Of a stretch of DNA of 64,000 nucleotides, positions 1-11,515 are shown piece by piece. Position numbers and translations under genes: made by a program. The notes beneath the pieces were generated by a model. The model searched no databases, was not told the DNA's origin, and saw nothing but the letters and a program-made list of their open reading frames with translations. The number at the start of each line of letters is the position of its first letter. Positions within the stretch are counted from its first letter, which is position 1. Source of the stretch: Atopsyche davidsoni (taxonomy: Eukaryota > Arthropoda > Insecta > Trichoptera > Hydrobiosidae); contig JAILWY010000013.1 in the NCBI GenBank assembly GCA_022113835.1, positions 1 to 64,000 on the forward strand, written 5' to 3'.

Positions 1-753
1 AGCTCCCGGGTGACATTCCACAAATTGGTTGAGCTCTCTGTAATCCAGCACCGGCCGTACTTTGTCCTTGTCCTTCTGGACGACCACCATCAGTGGGAGC
101 ACTCCGCCTCGCGGGCCTGTCCATGGATGCAGCCAACCCTTCCTAACCCAGTCCCTCACTTCAGCCTTGAAAGCCTCTTCGGCCTCTGGCCCTGCGCTGC
201 GTCCATGCCGACTATCACGTCGACTCCTGCAAGCACGCGGTCCATGACGATGGTGTCGACTTCCACCACCCTGTCCAGCAGCTCCATCCTCGCCCGAGCT
301 GTCCCTCGGCACGCCACGCGGCTCCCGTTGACCGCCACGATATCGACTTTTCCTGGCGACAGCACAGGGCACAGGCCCGCGCGAATCACCGTCCGCGAGC
401 AGCCTCCCACCGATCACTCCGAAAATCCGAAAACTCCTCCCACCGATCTTCACCCGCACGACGGGCAGAGCCTTTAGTCCTGCTCGCGGGAAGCTGCCGG
501 CACACAAGCCTCCCGCCGATCTTTTCCCGACCAACACTGCATGGCCGTGTGGCCTTTCTTCCCGCACTTCCAGCACTCAATGTCCTTGTAATTCCGCGTG
601 GGACGCGACCCCCCCATGGCATCTCCTTCGATTTCCCTGACAGCTGTCACGATGTTTCCGCGTCGGAGGAGCGACTTCGGGTGGTGGAGCGACTGCAGGT
701 GAAGCCGTGTCCTCACGCATCTTCGCGTCTCCTTGCATTGCTCGCGCACTCAC
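1..753 (-). mobile_element. LTR retrotransposon gag-pol fragment (zinc knuckle, protease, start of RT), decayed
   Basis: Read on the minus strand, this stretch holds three pieces of one retrotransposon in different frames. A CCHC zinc knuckle (CWKCGKKGHTAMQC) lies at about 530-600. An aspartic-protease-like region at 156-410 contains RVLAGVDVIVGMDAA, the conserved C-terminal part of retropepsins; the upstream part that should carry the active-site DTG is out of frame. At 1-200 comes the entry to reverse transcriptase (KVRPVLDYRELN), which runs off the window edge. The order gag-protease-RT is that of a Ty3/gypsy-type element; I cannot fix the clade. At least two frameshifts separate the pieces, so this is a dead copy. 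Its gag N-terminal half continues beyond the inserted non-LTR element at 3028-4145. Confidence 0.75.
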
Positions 754-767
754 AAGTACACGGGTCT
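754..767. repeat. Left copy of 14-bp target-site duplication
   Basis: AAGTACACGGGTCT here is repeated exactly at 3014-3027 and brackets the non-LTR element at 768-3013. It abuts the poly(T) run, as expected for target-primed reverse transcription. Confidence 0.85.
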
Positions 768-3013
768 TTTTTTTTTTTTTTTTTTTTTTTTCCCCCGCAG
801 CTTGGCCCACGGTTGTATTGCTCGAGACTGCGGGGGCGTCTCTTTATTTTCTCCCGTACAGCCTTCAAATAAAAAAATACAGTAAAAAAAACAATAAAAG
901 GCTGGAAAGTAATCATCTTTCCCTGCGGGGAGGATCCCCGCAGGCATCTCATCGACTCATATGCTGCATTCCTGTAAAGGGGGAAGAGGCAGCATATTAC
1001 ACATAGTTAAAATTCAATACAATAATAGGTCTTCCGTCTTCATGCTTCCTGTAGAGGGGGGGCGAGTCATGAAGACGGAGGCTTGGTCACGGCGGTTGGG
1101 AGGGGCTCGCTTGTCGAGCCCTCTCCAGTTCTTCTCTCTTGCGAACGACCTTCTCGCAGAAGTCCGTGACTGCGTCCCAGGCTGTCTTGCGTTCCAGCAT
1201 GGACGGGACAAGTTCTTCTACCGTCCATGCGACGCCAGCTCTGCAACGCAGCCGCCATCTCTCCGATTCGGTAGCGCAGCACTTGAACAGCGCGTGCTCT
1301 GCGTCGTCGATGTCGTCGTCGCAGAGCGGGCAACGTGCGCTTGCCGACCGGCCTATCCTCGCCAGGTAGCTGCCGAGGCAGCCGTGCCCGGTGAGAAGTT
1401 GGGTCAGCCGGTAGGTGACCTGACCGTGGGCGCGGTAGATCCAAGGGGCGAGGACCGGGATCAACCGCTGCGTCCATCGCCCCTTAAGTGACTCGCTCCA
1501 GCGATCCTGCCACTTCTGCACGGTCGTTGCCCTCGCGTTCTCGCGCGCGGTGTCGCGATCACCGGCGTCCTCGAAGATGGCCTTTCGTTCCTCTGCGAGA
1601 AGGTCGATGGGCGGAATCCCCGCGAGCACGAGCGCCGCATCGGCCGATACCGTGCGGTATCCGCATATGACGCGGAGCGCCGCACGCCGCTGCACGCTTG
1701 TTAGCATGCTGCGGTAGTGTGCCATCCGCATGCTCGGCGCCCAGACTTCGGCGCCGAAGAGCATTTGGGATTGGGCCACACTAGCGAGCAGCTTCCGCTT
1801 CTGTTCCTGCGGACCCTGCACGTTCAGCAGGATCCGCGAAAGCGCAGCGGTGGTTCCCGCGGCTTTCTCCGCGGCTCTGCGGATGTGGGCCGTGTACTTC
1901 AGGGACCCGTCGAAGTACACGCCCAGGTATCTGACCGATTTTTGCGGGGTGATGACCGCGTCGCCGACGGTTATTCGCGGCGGCTCGTGCTTGCGCCTTC
2001 CTACAAGCATTACCGCCTCGGTCTTGTGCGCTGCCAGCTCCAGGTGGTGGTCCCCCAGGGCCTGGGCGATCCTCCGCAGCGCTTCGTTAAGATTGGCCTG
2101 CAGATCCGACATCTTTCTGGCGACGGCCACGACGCCGATGTCGTCCGCGAAGCCAATCTCTTCGACACCGTCGGGAAGCTCCACTCGCAGCACCGCATCG
2201 TACATTCCGGTCCGATGCGGACAGAGCGGTCCGAGGACCGACCCCTGTGGCACTCCGCATGTGGTGGTTCTGGTGGTTCTGGTTATTCCACCTGTGGGAG
2301 TGTAATGCACGCTGCGGTCTCGAAAGTAACTGTCCACGACAGCTCGCACGTACGGCTCGACGCCTTTCTTCTCCAGCGCCTCCATGATCTTCTCCCATGG
2401 GGCGCTGTTGAAGGCGTTTTTAACGTCAAGCGTTACGAGCACGCAGTACTGTCTTGTCCGCCAGGTCCCCGCATTTGCCATCTCGGCCTTGCGGTGGACC
2501 CTCGTGATGGCGTCCGCCGTGGACCTACCCCTCCTGAACCCGTACTGAGACTCGGACAGGCAGCCCTCGGTCTCGATGTACGAGTCCAGTCTGGAATGTA
2601 GTAACCTTTCGAAGAGCTTCCCGAAGCTGTCGAGGAGGCACAATGGTCGGTAAGAAGACGCAAGATCGACCGGCTTGTCTCCTTTGCGCACCAGCGCTAG
2701 GCGCGCGGTCTTCCAGCACCCCGGGAACGTGGCCTTCGTCAGACAGGTGTTGAAGACCGCGAGCAGCGCCGCAGGATCTTCGCGCACGGTCCTCTTCACG
2801 ATCTCGTTGGGGATTCCGTCGGGTCCGGGCGCCTTGGCGTTGGGGAGGCGACTCGCGGCGATCTTCAGCTCCGGCACGGTGAAGAGTGGGATCTCTTCGT
2901 CCGGAGCTACGATGACCGCAGGTCGCCCGCCGTCAGGGCGCGTTGGAAACAGCGCATCCAGTATGGCGTCCACCCGACCGGGCAGGGTGATGCCCGGGAT
3001 AATCTGAGGAGTG
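768..3013 (-). mobile_element. R1-clade non-LTR retrotransposon, 5' truncated
   Basis: The element lies on the minus strand. Its poly(A) tail is the T run ending at 791, its 3' UTR spans about 792-1086, and its ORF2 remnant spans 1087-3013. The upstream endonuclease and ORF1 are missing, so it is 5' truncated, which is common for LINE insertions. Exact 14-bp flanking duplications show a single insertion into the gag of the host LTR element. The 3' UTR is nearly identical to that of the element at 17758-18060, so both belong to one family. That second copy sits on telomeric repeats while this one does not. Confidence 0.88.
1087..3013 (-). CDS. ORF2 remnant: reverse transcriptase plus C-terminal zinc motif of R1-clade element
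   Basis: The frame is open from the right target-site duplication to a stop at 1087 (about 640 codons) without an internal stop. It has no native start because the element is truncated. Reverse transcriptase motifs appear in order: SYRPLCLLDSFGKLFERLL, YGFRRGRSTADAI, CGVPQGSVLGP and the catalytic box FADDIGVVAVA, followed by the thumb. The C-terminus carries the CPLCDDDIDDAEHALFKC zinc motif typical of R1/TRAS/SART-type ORF2. The N-terminal apurinic-type endonuclease is absent. The intact frame suggests a fairly recent insertion. GC content is far higher than in the neighbouring DNA. Confidence 0.85.
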
Positions 3014-3027
3014 AAGTACACGGGTCT
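3014..3027. repeat. Right copy of 14-bp target-site duplication
   Basis: Exact repeat of 754-767. Beyond it the interrupted gag frame resumes (EEELIKQTRVL read on minus). Confidence 0.85.
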
Positions 3028-4145
3028 GCTTTATTAATTCTTCCTCATCAGGCACGTTGTCGCCCAACCACGACTGCGCGTCCTTTGATACGCCGCTGGG
3101 CAGACCCTGAATGAATTTGTATAGGACCGGACGGCCTGACATCCCGGTCGCGGCGGCGAGACGCTTCAACTCCGCCATGTTTGCTTCCACCGTTTCCTGC
3201 TCTTGAAACTGCCACGTGGAAAACGCGGCGATCGACGCTATCGGGCGAGGATTGAACGCGCTCCGGAGACATAGACAACAATACGCTAGCAGTGGACTGT
3301 ATTATCATTCATTTAAAACACTTTATTCGTATAAACTTTTATTCAAGCTTCATTACAAACATTGATTACAATTTAACATTTATCTGATATTAAAACAGGT
3401 TACATTTAACACTTTATTTTAACTTTGGACCGATAACCGGGTCGTTTAATTTCACTTCACTTTCGACACAATATACTCCGAACTCGCGGCAGTATTACTT
3501 TATGAGATTTGTAAGATTTTTAACCATTGCGGCAGGTATACGAACGCATCGTATCCTGGCAGAATATTCTTGCTCCCGAGTTAGTCACCCTGTGGAGACA
3601 ATTTGAATACTTTTCAACTTTTTAACGACAGACACGCGATCCTGCATGGTGGTCGGAGTATCCTCGCTCCCGGGCAGCGTCACCCCGTGGAGTCAAATTT
3701 AATACTGCCCCCTTGAGGTGGAGAGAGTCCGAGCCAGAGCTGCGTTGTAACGTGGGCAGGTTCAAAAGCAGCGCGGGGCCAGAGGCCGAAACAGGCCGAC
3801 AACAGTCTCCGCGACATTAGACGAAGGCGGACGGAGATCCGCAAATACCAAACTAATCTCCACAGCATGTAAGATGGACTGAAACCAATAAAGACATGAT
3901 TTAGGAATGACAGGAACAAGTCTTCTTTCATTCGTGGTCACCTCGTCCGGAAGGGACATAAAAATCTGGAACGCCTCACCCTGTAGCAGGATCGGGATGC
4001 ATAGCGTGAGGTCGCTCTCGCCGCACGCGTGCATCATCTTCTTGAGACGGGCGAGCCATAGCTGCCGCTCGCCGCCCCACTCGTATGGTTTCACGAAGTC
4101 CTGCAGCTTCCTTTGCATCGGCTTTTCCCTGGTTTCGGCAGCCGC
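3028..4145 (-). mobile_element. gag N-terminal half of the same LTR retrotransposon, in two pieces
   Basis: On the minus strand a gag-like reading begins near 4140 (KLQDFVKPYEWGGERQLWL, then LLQGEAFQIFMSLPDEV, to about 3910). It resumes at about 3290 (FQEQETVEANMAELKRLA, then FIQGLPSGVSKDAQSWLGD) and runs into the target-site duplication at 3027. The pattern of a capsid-like domain ending in LPDEV followed by 'ETVEANMAELKRLA...FIQGLP' matches gypsy-type gag. About 600 bp of unrelated sequence separates the two pieces. No start codon or LTR could be identified. Confidence 0.65.
3300..3905. other. Unassigned insertion between gag pieces, with a two-unit tandem repeat
   Basis: No gene is visible. 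Two related units start near 3548 and 3655, each reading roughly '...CTCGCTCCCGGG..GTCACCC.GTGGAG' (about 107-bp period), and AATAAA occurs near 3887. It could be part of an LTR or of another small element; the boundaries are not clear. Confidence 0.3.
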
Positions 4146-4649
4146 CGAAATAGCAAACTGGAAATATAAATATCAATCGATTAAAAAAGCTTACATATGC
4201 AATATATGAGCTTAGATATTAAATATTTGATTCTGACCGCGATGTATATTAATTTCGGAACGGATGATAAAAACGTCTAGCGGCCGCGCTAGCAGGCGCC
4301 TAACTGCCAATTGAACCCAAAATCAACATTCATTTGTTATATTCTTACAATTCAAATATGCATGAAAGACTTATTACCTAGTAATTATTTAAATTTCTAG
4401 GTTTAAATTAATTATTTTATTTAATGTAGATATTTTATATTTATTAATAAATGAGATATATGTACAAAAAGTTACAAATTCATCTGATTTTTTTAAAACA
4501 TATTCATGTATTATAATAATTTTTAATATTTATCCATTTGTTATTTTTGTTTTTTCCGTCGGGACTCCTTGCTCGGTGAAGCAATTTCGGCATATATACC
4601 GATTACTCATTTCTCTTTGCCGGTTTGACCTTCTGTTGTATTTATTGTT

Positions 4650-4735
4650 GAAACACAAAAGACATTAGCGTCAGAAGTCTTACTGACCACCATTGACACA
4701 GGCGGTCCCGGGTTCAAATCCATGTGGAGTATTAT
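4650..4735 (+). repeat. Possible tRNA-derived SINE remnant
   Basis: GGTTCAAATCC at 4711-4721 fits the Pol III B-box consensus. No convincing A box is seen upstream, so only a remnant is proposed. Confidence 0.3.
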
Positions 4736-4739
4736 TTTC

Positions 4740-5985
4740 AAGTTATAAATTCTCCAGGTTCAATGAAAATAATTATGCTTCATTTGTGAGTTTCACCTAT
4801 GAAATGGCAATTGATGGATTTGGAAATGGATTTTAAAGGGCTACGTATATTTTATATAAAATTAAAACGCACACAATGCGCGGTTACTTAGCCTCATGTG
4901 ACCAGCTAATCCTGAAGTCCCCTGAAGTTAATTTTTAAGTTAGTGTAGCTTTCGCAATCAGTCTTTATGGAGTTTCATCGAATAATTTCATACATTGTCC
5001 AACCACGTGAACTATTCAGTTTATGAGCAGAGAGCGTCAGTGGAGGAACCCCCGTGTCTTCCGTGAAGAGCGGCTCGTTCACTTATGATGCCAACACGAA
5101 GTCTCCTAGCTTCAGGCCGACGATGCGATCTTTGGGATGACGGCACCGGGATAACACCGGAGTAGAATTTGTCACCATTGTAAAAAAAAGCGTCCTCAAA
5201 ATTACGCTTCTTCTGGAGTTTTTCATGATCTCCATAACGCTGAAGTGCTTCTCCAGGTCGCGTTAATTTACACTTCAAAATTAACGAACAATTGACGGTT
5301 ATCACGTACCGGCCGGCGGCAAGCGGACCAAAGTATTCCCAATGTAAAAAATAGCTTCAGAGGTCTATTATTTATTGCAATCAAAATAAAATTGTGGTAA
5401 TAAATTAAACAAGTACTAGTTTTATTATAATATGTATGTATTTTGATAAATTTTTATATAATTTATTTTTTTGGAGGTTTTAGTTGCTCGTGTAAAAGCA
5501 GCTTTACAACCATGGCTTGCAATATTCATTTATGGAACAATATTGTGGATAAATTTACAGAATCTGACAGTTCGTTTTTTATGAATGCCGTTTTGTTATG
5601 TTCATGTTTTGTAAAACCGTACTATTCTCTTTACCTTTTTTTTTACTACAAACCATACCCATGTACTTAGATATTCGGGGCTATTCTATTGGAATATGCT
5701 CTAGTATGGCGGTGTAAATAATGCACGCGATCCCGATAAATATCCCGAACATAGCAATCGTGATATTAATTTTAAGTAATGCTGGAATTCAGGGGTACGG
5801 CTGTAATTCTGTAATTTTCAAGTGCTTATAAGAAAAGAAAAAAGAGAACCAACATATCTAAATAGCTAGATTTAATAATTATATTATGGTCACATAAATG
5901 TCATTAAAAAATACTTTTGCACATGATACCGAGAGATTTAAAACAAATTGTAAAATTTTAAAGAAAACAACTAGTGATAAGTATT
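4740..5985. other. AT-rich stretch without a recognisable gene
   Basis: A slightly GC-richer patch at about 5030-5200 has an open minus frame that I do not recognise. Nothing else is supported. Confidence 0.4.
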
Positions 5986-5989
5986 ATTA

Positions 5990-6180
5990 TAATTGAATTT
6001 AGGATTAGCTGCGGCAGGTGGGCCATTGTTTTGAGCGTTTCTGCCGGTTGCTGATGCACTCGTAGTGGAACAAATGGTCACCCTTGAGGTACACTGCATT
6101 GTAACACTGTAAAGACTTTCGCCACAAGGAACATATAATTTTTTTTGACTCATTTCGTCCCTTTTTCACCACAGATCTGA
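5990..6180 (-). pseudogene. RING-H2 finger-like pseudogene fragment
   Basis: A minus-strand frame reads through IICSLWRKSLQCYN, VYLKGDHLFHYECIS and KRSKQWPTCRS and then hits a stop near 5998. The spacing resembles a RING finger (C-x2-C ... H-x2-H-x2-C ... C-x2-C). Two positions expected to be cysteine are tryptophan (CSLW and KQWPTC), so zinc binding would be lost. No intron, promoter or poly(A) is recognisable. It could be a captured gene fragment, since a Helitron end lies 430 bp away. The assignment is tentative. Confidence 0.35.
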
Positions 6181-6611
6181 AAAGTTAAAGTAGCTATTAA
6201 CACACTTCGAACCTATGTTGAAAGATGTGAAAATCTCCTAATTCTTAAGGGACGATTGAAATAAACAACCACCGAAAACGACTCAGCAAGCAAACCAGGT
6301 TTTTTCATGCAAAAAATATTCATTAAAACATCACAGGAATATAATGACAGTCATGATTTGTGTCGGAAGGTTTTTTATTTATAAGACAGTTCGCATTGAA
6401 ACAATACTCCGAGTATACGATTTTTTTTAAATATTACTCTTTCACAGATATAATCTTTAATTTAGATTTAAGGCTGACATTATTCAAGTCGTATAAAAAC
6501 ATCTGATCCTCACGTTTCTCCTCAGACTCACATACAAATAGAGTTTAATTATTGATGTATTTGTATAATAAATATTTTTCAGGCACGAGATTATTGATAT
6601 TTATAATATTA

Positions 6612-7600
6612 CTAGAAATGTTGCCCGTCACAGTATGACGTATTCGATGAACGATGCAATAGTGTTTAAACATACCATATGTTTGGCTGACAATAAGATA
6701 CATATTTGCTTTCATTTTGTGCCATCAGTTGGATGAAGGTGCGAAGTTCTGTGATATATTTGGCCTTGAACTTTGAAGCAGAATGGCCCGATCCTACCAC
6801 TGGACCTGCTAATTTAGCTCCCATTGATGCAAAATATATACTGTTATTGTATGATCTTATTTTTCTTTTGAAAATGTTGTTTCACTTTACCTTTGTGACA
6901 GTAATCGTTGAACTTTCCATCTGATGGTTTTTCTGCTTGAAAATGTAAAGCATTGCAGAATCGATAGGTCACATTCATTAATCCGCAATTGTTCTTTTTG
7001 CCTCGTTATCGATGCACGCACTCTCATCGAAGACAAACGCAGCGTTCGCTGTGCATCAGTTTCTTTTAGTCCACATAATCGAGTTTTTTTGATCATTTTC
7101 TAGTCCGTGTTGCGAAAAATCCACTGCACCAATCGAAAAAATTTAAACGCAAAAAGTTTGATACATTCCTTCTTACGAATAAAATATATTTTTATTTCTT
7201 ATAAATTTACTATTAATATGATAAATATGTGTTTTTCCGATTAAAGTGTAGGAATTTGGAGATTCATCTGGTCCATTTTACAAGAGTCCTAAACATTTAA
7301 AAGTTTTTTTTTCAATTGAAATTACAAGATTAAATATAAACCATGTGCGCCTTATTATTTAAAAAATTGAAAAAAAAAAACTTTAACAAACTTTGGTTTT
7401 GAAAAGTCGTCATTTTATCCAATTTTTCAACATCTTCAAGATTTTATTTTACCCTAAAATGGACGTCAATTAAATAATAAAAAATAGATAAATATAATTT
7501 ATAGTTTTTTTAATACTCTGTAAAAAAATCAACTTTCGATATAGCAAAATAAAGTGACAATTAAATTAATTAAATTAAAAGTTAGATAAAAAATTAGATA
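6612..7600 (-). mobile_element. Non-autonomous Helitron, 3' end defined, 5' end not found
   Basis: On the minus strand the 3' terminus is at 6612-6615: CTAG followed by T, preceded by the short hairpin CGTCA-TACTG-TGACG at about 6629-6643. This is the Helitron 3' signature. The body shares long stretches with the copy at 13052-14860 in the opposite window orientation. A degenerate frame at 6887-7096 reads [18 protein letters not shown], like the N-terminal region of Helitron RepHel proteins. No Helitron 5' TC end was found; homology fades near 7600. Confidence 0.65.
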
Positions 7601-7696
7601 AAAAAAGTTAGAAGTATATTTCTCCTCCTATCAAATAAAGTTCTAAGATAAATCTGAATATATTACTACGAAGTAATGACTATATAAATATATATA

Positions 7697-7698
7697 TA

Positions 7699-7760
<62 letters not shown>
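7697..7760. repeat. (TA)n microsatellite
   Basis: A nearly pure TA dinucleotide run. Confidence 0.9.
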
Positions 7761-7767
<7 letters not shown>

Positions 7768-7769
7768 GA

Positions 7770-8335
7770 CTGTTGATTGATGTCTATCAAATACCAGATA
7801 TCTCAAATAAGGTCTCCGTAGGTTAAAGAAGTCCTTTCAAAAGGCCGTACAAATCACCAACCACCAGGAAAAACGGTCTACCATATATTATAATCTTCAC
7901 ATTTAAAATTACCCTTGTTTTTATAGCAATACTGCGCTTTATTTAAATCAAGTAAGCTTTATTTCTAGTAACTTAAAAGCATCGACGAAGCAAGTGCTCA
8001 ATATTTTTGACAAGCTGGAGATAATCCCGAGTTTCGAAACTAGCTGGGGAAATGAATAAAAACACCACGTAAGGCACCCTATATATGGAGCATGGAGTTT
8101 CACGGAGAGCGCATGGAGCTTTGCGTACACACGGGGAAGGCGTGGCTCGACAGAACCGCTCCAAATATTTACATTCTATGCAGCCAAAACTAATACTATT
8201 AGATGCGCCAGTGCTCGCAACTTTAAAATTTAGTTTGTGTGTAAACTGGGGGTATTAATAAGACCCGAAACATGTTACATGTATGCGAATACTATGTGAG
8301 ACCGAATGTCTAATGCTCAAAGTATTACTATTTTT
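7770..8335. other. AT-rich stretch, nothing recognised
   Basis: A short GC-richer patch near 8090-8160 has no recognisable coding content. Confidence 0.4.
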
Positions 8336-8337
8336 GA

Positions 8338-8527
8338 GTAAAATACTTGAGTGATTTTCCACATGTTCGTTTTTATTAGTGACCGGTTTCGCCAACCTTT
8401 CACGTTGGCATTATCAACAATTGTTTACCTAATTGCTTATCATTATATAAAATCTCACACTGTTTGATAATTATTTTACTAAAAAATATTAAAATGGAAT
8501 TCCACCAAGTACTCTCTGTCAAAAATA
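8338..8527 (-). repeat. Hammerhead-like dispersed repeat, copy 1
   Basis: This copy shares the block ATACTTGAGTGATTTTCCAC and then ACCGGTTTCGCCAACC with copies at 40906, 54914 and 58026. It ends with the paired segment GGAATTCCACCAAGTACTC. On the minus strand it contains TTGATAAT, a perfect 6-bp stem (GCCAAC/GTTGGC) and GAAAC, in hammerhead order. Confidence 0.6.
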
Positions 8528-8529
8528 TT

Positions 8530-11515
8530 GAATTCCTCAAAGTATTACCGCAGTATGTGTATTATTATATATATATTATCTTAAACTTCAGTGCATTTTT
8601 TATTTTAAAATTTCAGTATAATTTTTTTTATTGCTGAATTTTAATTCCTATTTGGTAAATAAAATTATACTGTGCTTGCTCGATGTCTGTTGGTCAAAGC
8701 AGTAAATAATATTATATGAAAATATAAAAGAAATCGCAGTGTGTGTTTTATTACAATATAATTGATGTTATTTCATTGATCCTTTATAATCACTTTTTTT
8801 CGTTCATATCATACAGCACTTGAGTGGCTGATCTAAAAACAAATCACAAAAATGTGGACATCATAAATATAAACATATTTATTTAAGAGCCGAAGAAAAT
8901 CACGAATAAAGCATATTTATTAAAAACAATCGTTTATATCTTCAACTCGTTGCTTTTTATTCAATTATATATTATAATTTTTTTAATGGGAAATGCACGC
9001 TTGTATTGTGAATGGATAATTGTTCTATTCTATTGGTATATATTTTAGGGACTCCCAGTAAAATATAAAAATTTTCAAGAAAAAAAATCTTTCCGTAATA
9101 GATTGCGAGAGATTCCTCAGTCAACACACTAACGAAAGCCAAAGAAAGTTTAATGGCAAATCTGGATTGGCTCCGGGGGTGAGTCGCGGGGCGCGGGATG
9201 TGTAGGCACTCAAGAAATCCGCGAATTAAATCCTCCCTGAACTTAATGCATTTTCCTTATGACTTATCTTTTATCTCTTTTAATTAAATTAATATAATGA
9301 ATTGTCAAGGAATTTATTTTAATTATTATATAATACGAATTGTGGGATCAAATGGATTTTTACGTTAATTACTCTTACTATTAAATCACTGCTGTATGAG
9401 TGAAATAATAATAATATATTTTTTCAAATGTTACATAGTAATGAAAATAATTTTAAGGTTTATGTCTCGCTAATAAACTAGTTTTAAACTGCCAAGTCAT
9501 AAACTCTATCTAGTGTGCATAATTATTACTTGCAGTTTTGTCATATTAAGGTTGCGCCCTATTTATACGACCTAAATGTATTAAAATTATTTTGACGGCA
9601 CTGCAAAACTAATGAAATTATACCGATAACTCTAACGATGGAATATACAGTGCTAAGAAAATGCAAAGCTAAACAAACAGTTTATTAATTTACAAATTTT
9701 GTTGATCACTTATTTCCAGATAAATTATTTATATATTTGCTCAACTTGCATAAGTTAACAGCGTATATGTTCACGAGGTATAACTGAATGGTTAATATTT
9801 TTGCGATCACTTTTCAGTGGATGGGTGTGAAGGCAGTGTTCTCCCAGCTGATCCGAAGCGTTCGAGAGTTCACGTGCAGATGATGCGACGGGTCGCATTT
9901 CTCGCAAGTCTTGTCGCAAAAGATTGACTTTTCACTTCCCCGTCGCTCCGACGCTACGTCCTGTTTGCATACCAATTCACCCCGAGGCGCTTTGCTGCGA
10001 GGCTCTCCTTGATGGATCCCCAAAAAGGAGGCTGTCCGAAGGAAGTACGGACTTTATTCAGAAGTGCGTCTAATGTTGATTTTACGCAAAAAAGAGCACC
10101 TAAAAATTCTGTTTCCTGCTGCTTTTATCACTTTATTATTCTTAGAAATAATGAAATATAAAAAAAAATCGCTGATTGAATTTAAATTGAAAACGCCATA
10201 GAGATTTTTTTTTGTTTTAACAACGGTTTTGGTCATGAATAAATGAATAATCTTTTAGTAGCAATTGATTTATTAATGATTACTGCAATTTTCAAATTAA
10301 ATAATCATTTTTTAATGTCAACATGCTTAAACAACATTTAAAAAGAATGAAAATATATCTTCAATAATTTAATATAAGAATATATGATTAACTCGTTCGA
10401 TCACTTTAAAAGAAAACAATAGAAAAATAAACACCACGGTTACATGCAAGACACAACTTAATGTGAATCTTCATATAAATAGTCTTAGCATATCAAGTTT
10501 GGTGAATTATTCTTCAGCAGTGTATATTTAAATGCCGCTATAAAATTTACAACTGCGGTGGCAATCTGTGGCAGTACGACACTTTGGATGGCGCCAGAAG
10601 CAGACGCGACTCATTGCATTAAAACAAGCATTCATTTTCGTGTAATGTCATTGAAATAAGAGAACTGAAATTCCCTTAAAATACATTTTAAAAAAATCAC
10701 TCGATACGATTTTACTGGAACAATTGACGAGTATCGAAAGTGTCGAGAGAAAAACGAGTAAATAATCATATTAGCACGCAATCTGTGTTGCTTACTATTT
10801 GCATTATCATGCACCTGGGCAACCTGAGCAACCTGAGCAACCTGAGCGTGATGTTTGGTCGCTTAAAGGTAAGAAGTGAATATTTCTTATACATTTTATT
10901 TTATATTATATATATTCAGAGCACGGGACTGAATGACCCTAAATATTGATGACGATTAAATGATGCAAATATTCTTCACTCATGTTTATTTTTTTATATT
11001 CTTAAAACAATACCACCTACCGTTGGTACATTAATGTCTTTTATTCCTTCTAATTTAACTTCCATTATAAGCTAAGACTATAAAAAATATGTTTATAGCC
11101 ATAACTTAATATCATACTCAACTTCAGCTAAGAAAGGCGCAAAAAACAAACAAAACCACAATGAAATTATTATATTTATCACAATCACTCATCGGCCACT
11201 CCTCAGCTCCCTTTGAAAGATGGTTTGCTTAAAAATTATAGTTATATTATACAAAATCACACACACCGGTGAATCTGGTTTCCAGTAAACTCTGAGTGAA
11301 GTTAAAGTACATTCAATAATCAAGTACTCAGGCTATTTCAAAACATTTTATGAGAGTTTTAAAAAGCATCACTTAAACTATTTAAATGGTGGTTGGATTC
11401 GTATATTGATTTAAAATAATAAAATATTGAAACTTCATGAATAAATTAATATTATCTTAGTGGTAAGCGAATACACTGTGGGGTAACCAAATTAAAACTT
11501 TTCAATAATTTGCAG
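8530..11515. other. Mostly AT-rich upstream region of the first GalNAc-transferase gene
   Basis: A GC-richer island at 9825-10045 has open frames on both strands but no family I recognise. At 10809-10868 there is ATG followed by a triplicated AACCTGAGC unit and a good splice donor (AAAG|GTAAGA); this might be a 5' exon of the downstream gene, but no homology supports it. The missing N-terminal exons of that gene should lie here or further upstream. Confidence 0.35.

Noticed and set aside
713..952. Lysine- or phenylalanine-rich open frames at poly(T) runs
   Set aside because: They are produced by the poly(A) tails of the retroelements at 768 and 17758.
1717..2601. A 294-codon plus-strand frame
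   Set aside because: Antisense to the reverse transcriptase; high GC lowers stop frequency on the opposite strand.
5021..5305. A 94-codon minus-strand frame
   Set aside because: No recognisable family, no splice context, AT-rich start and atypical composition; left as unassigned.
9814..10023. A 70-codon minus-strand frame with CxxxCxxC
   Set aside because: Too short and without homology I can name; both strands are open in this GC-richer patch.
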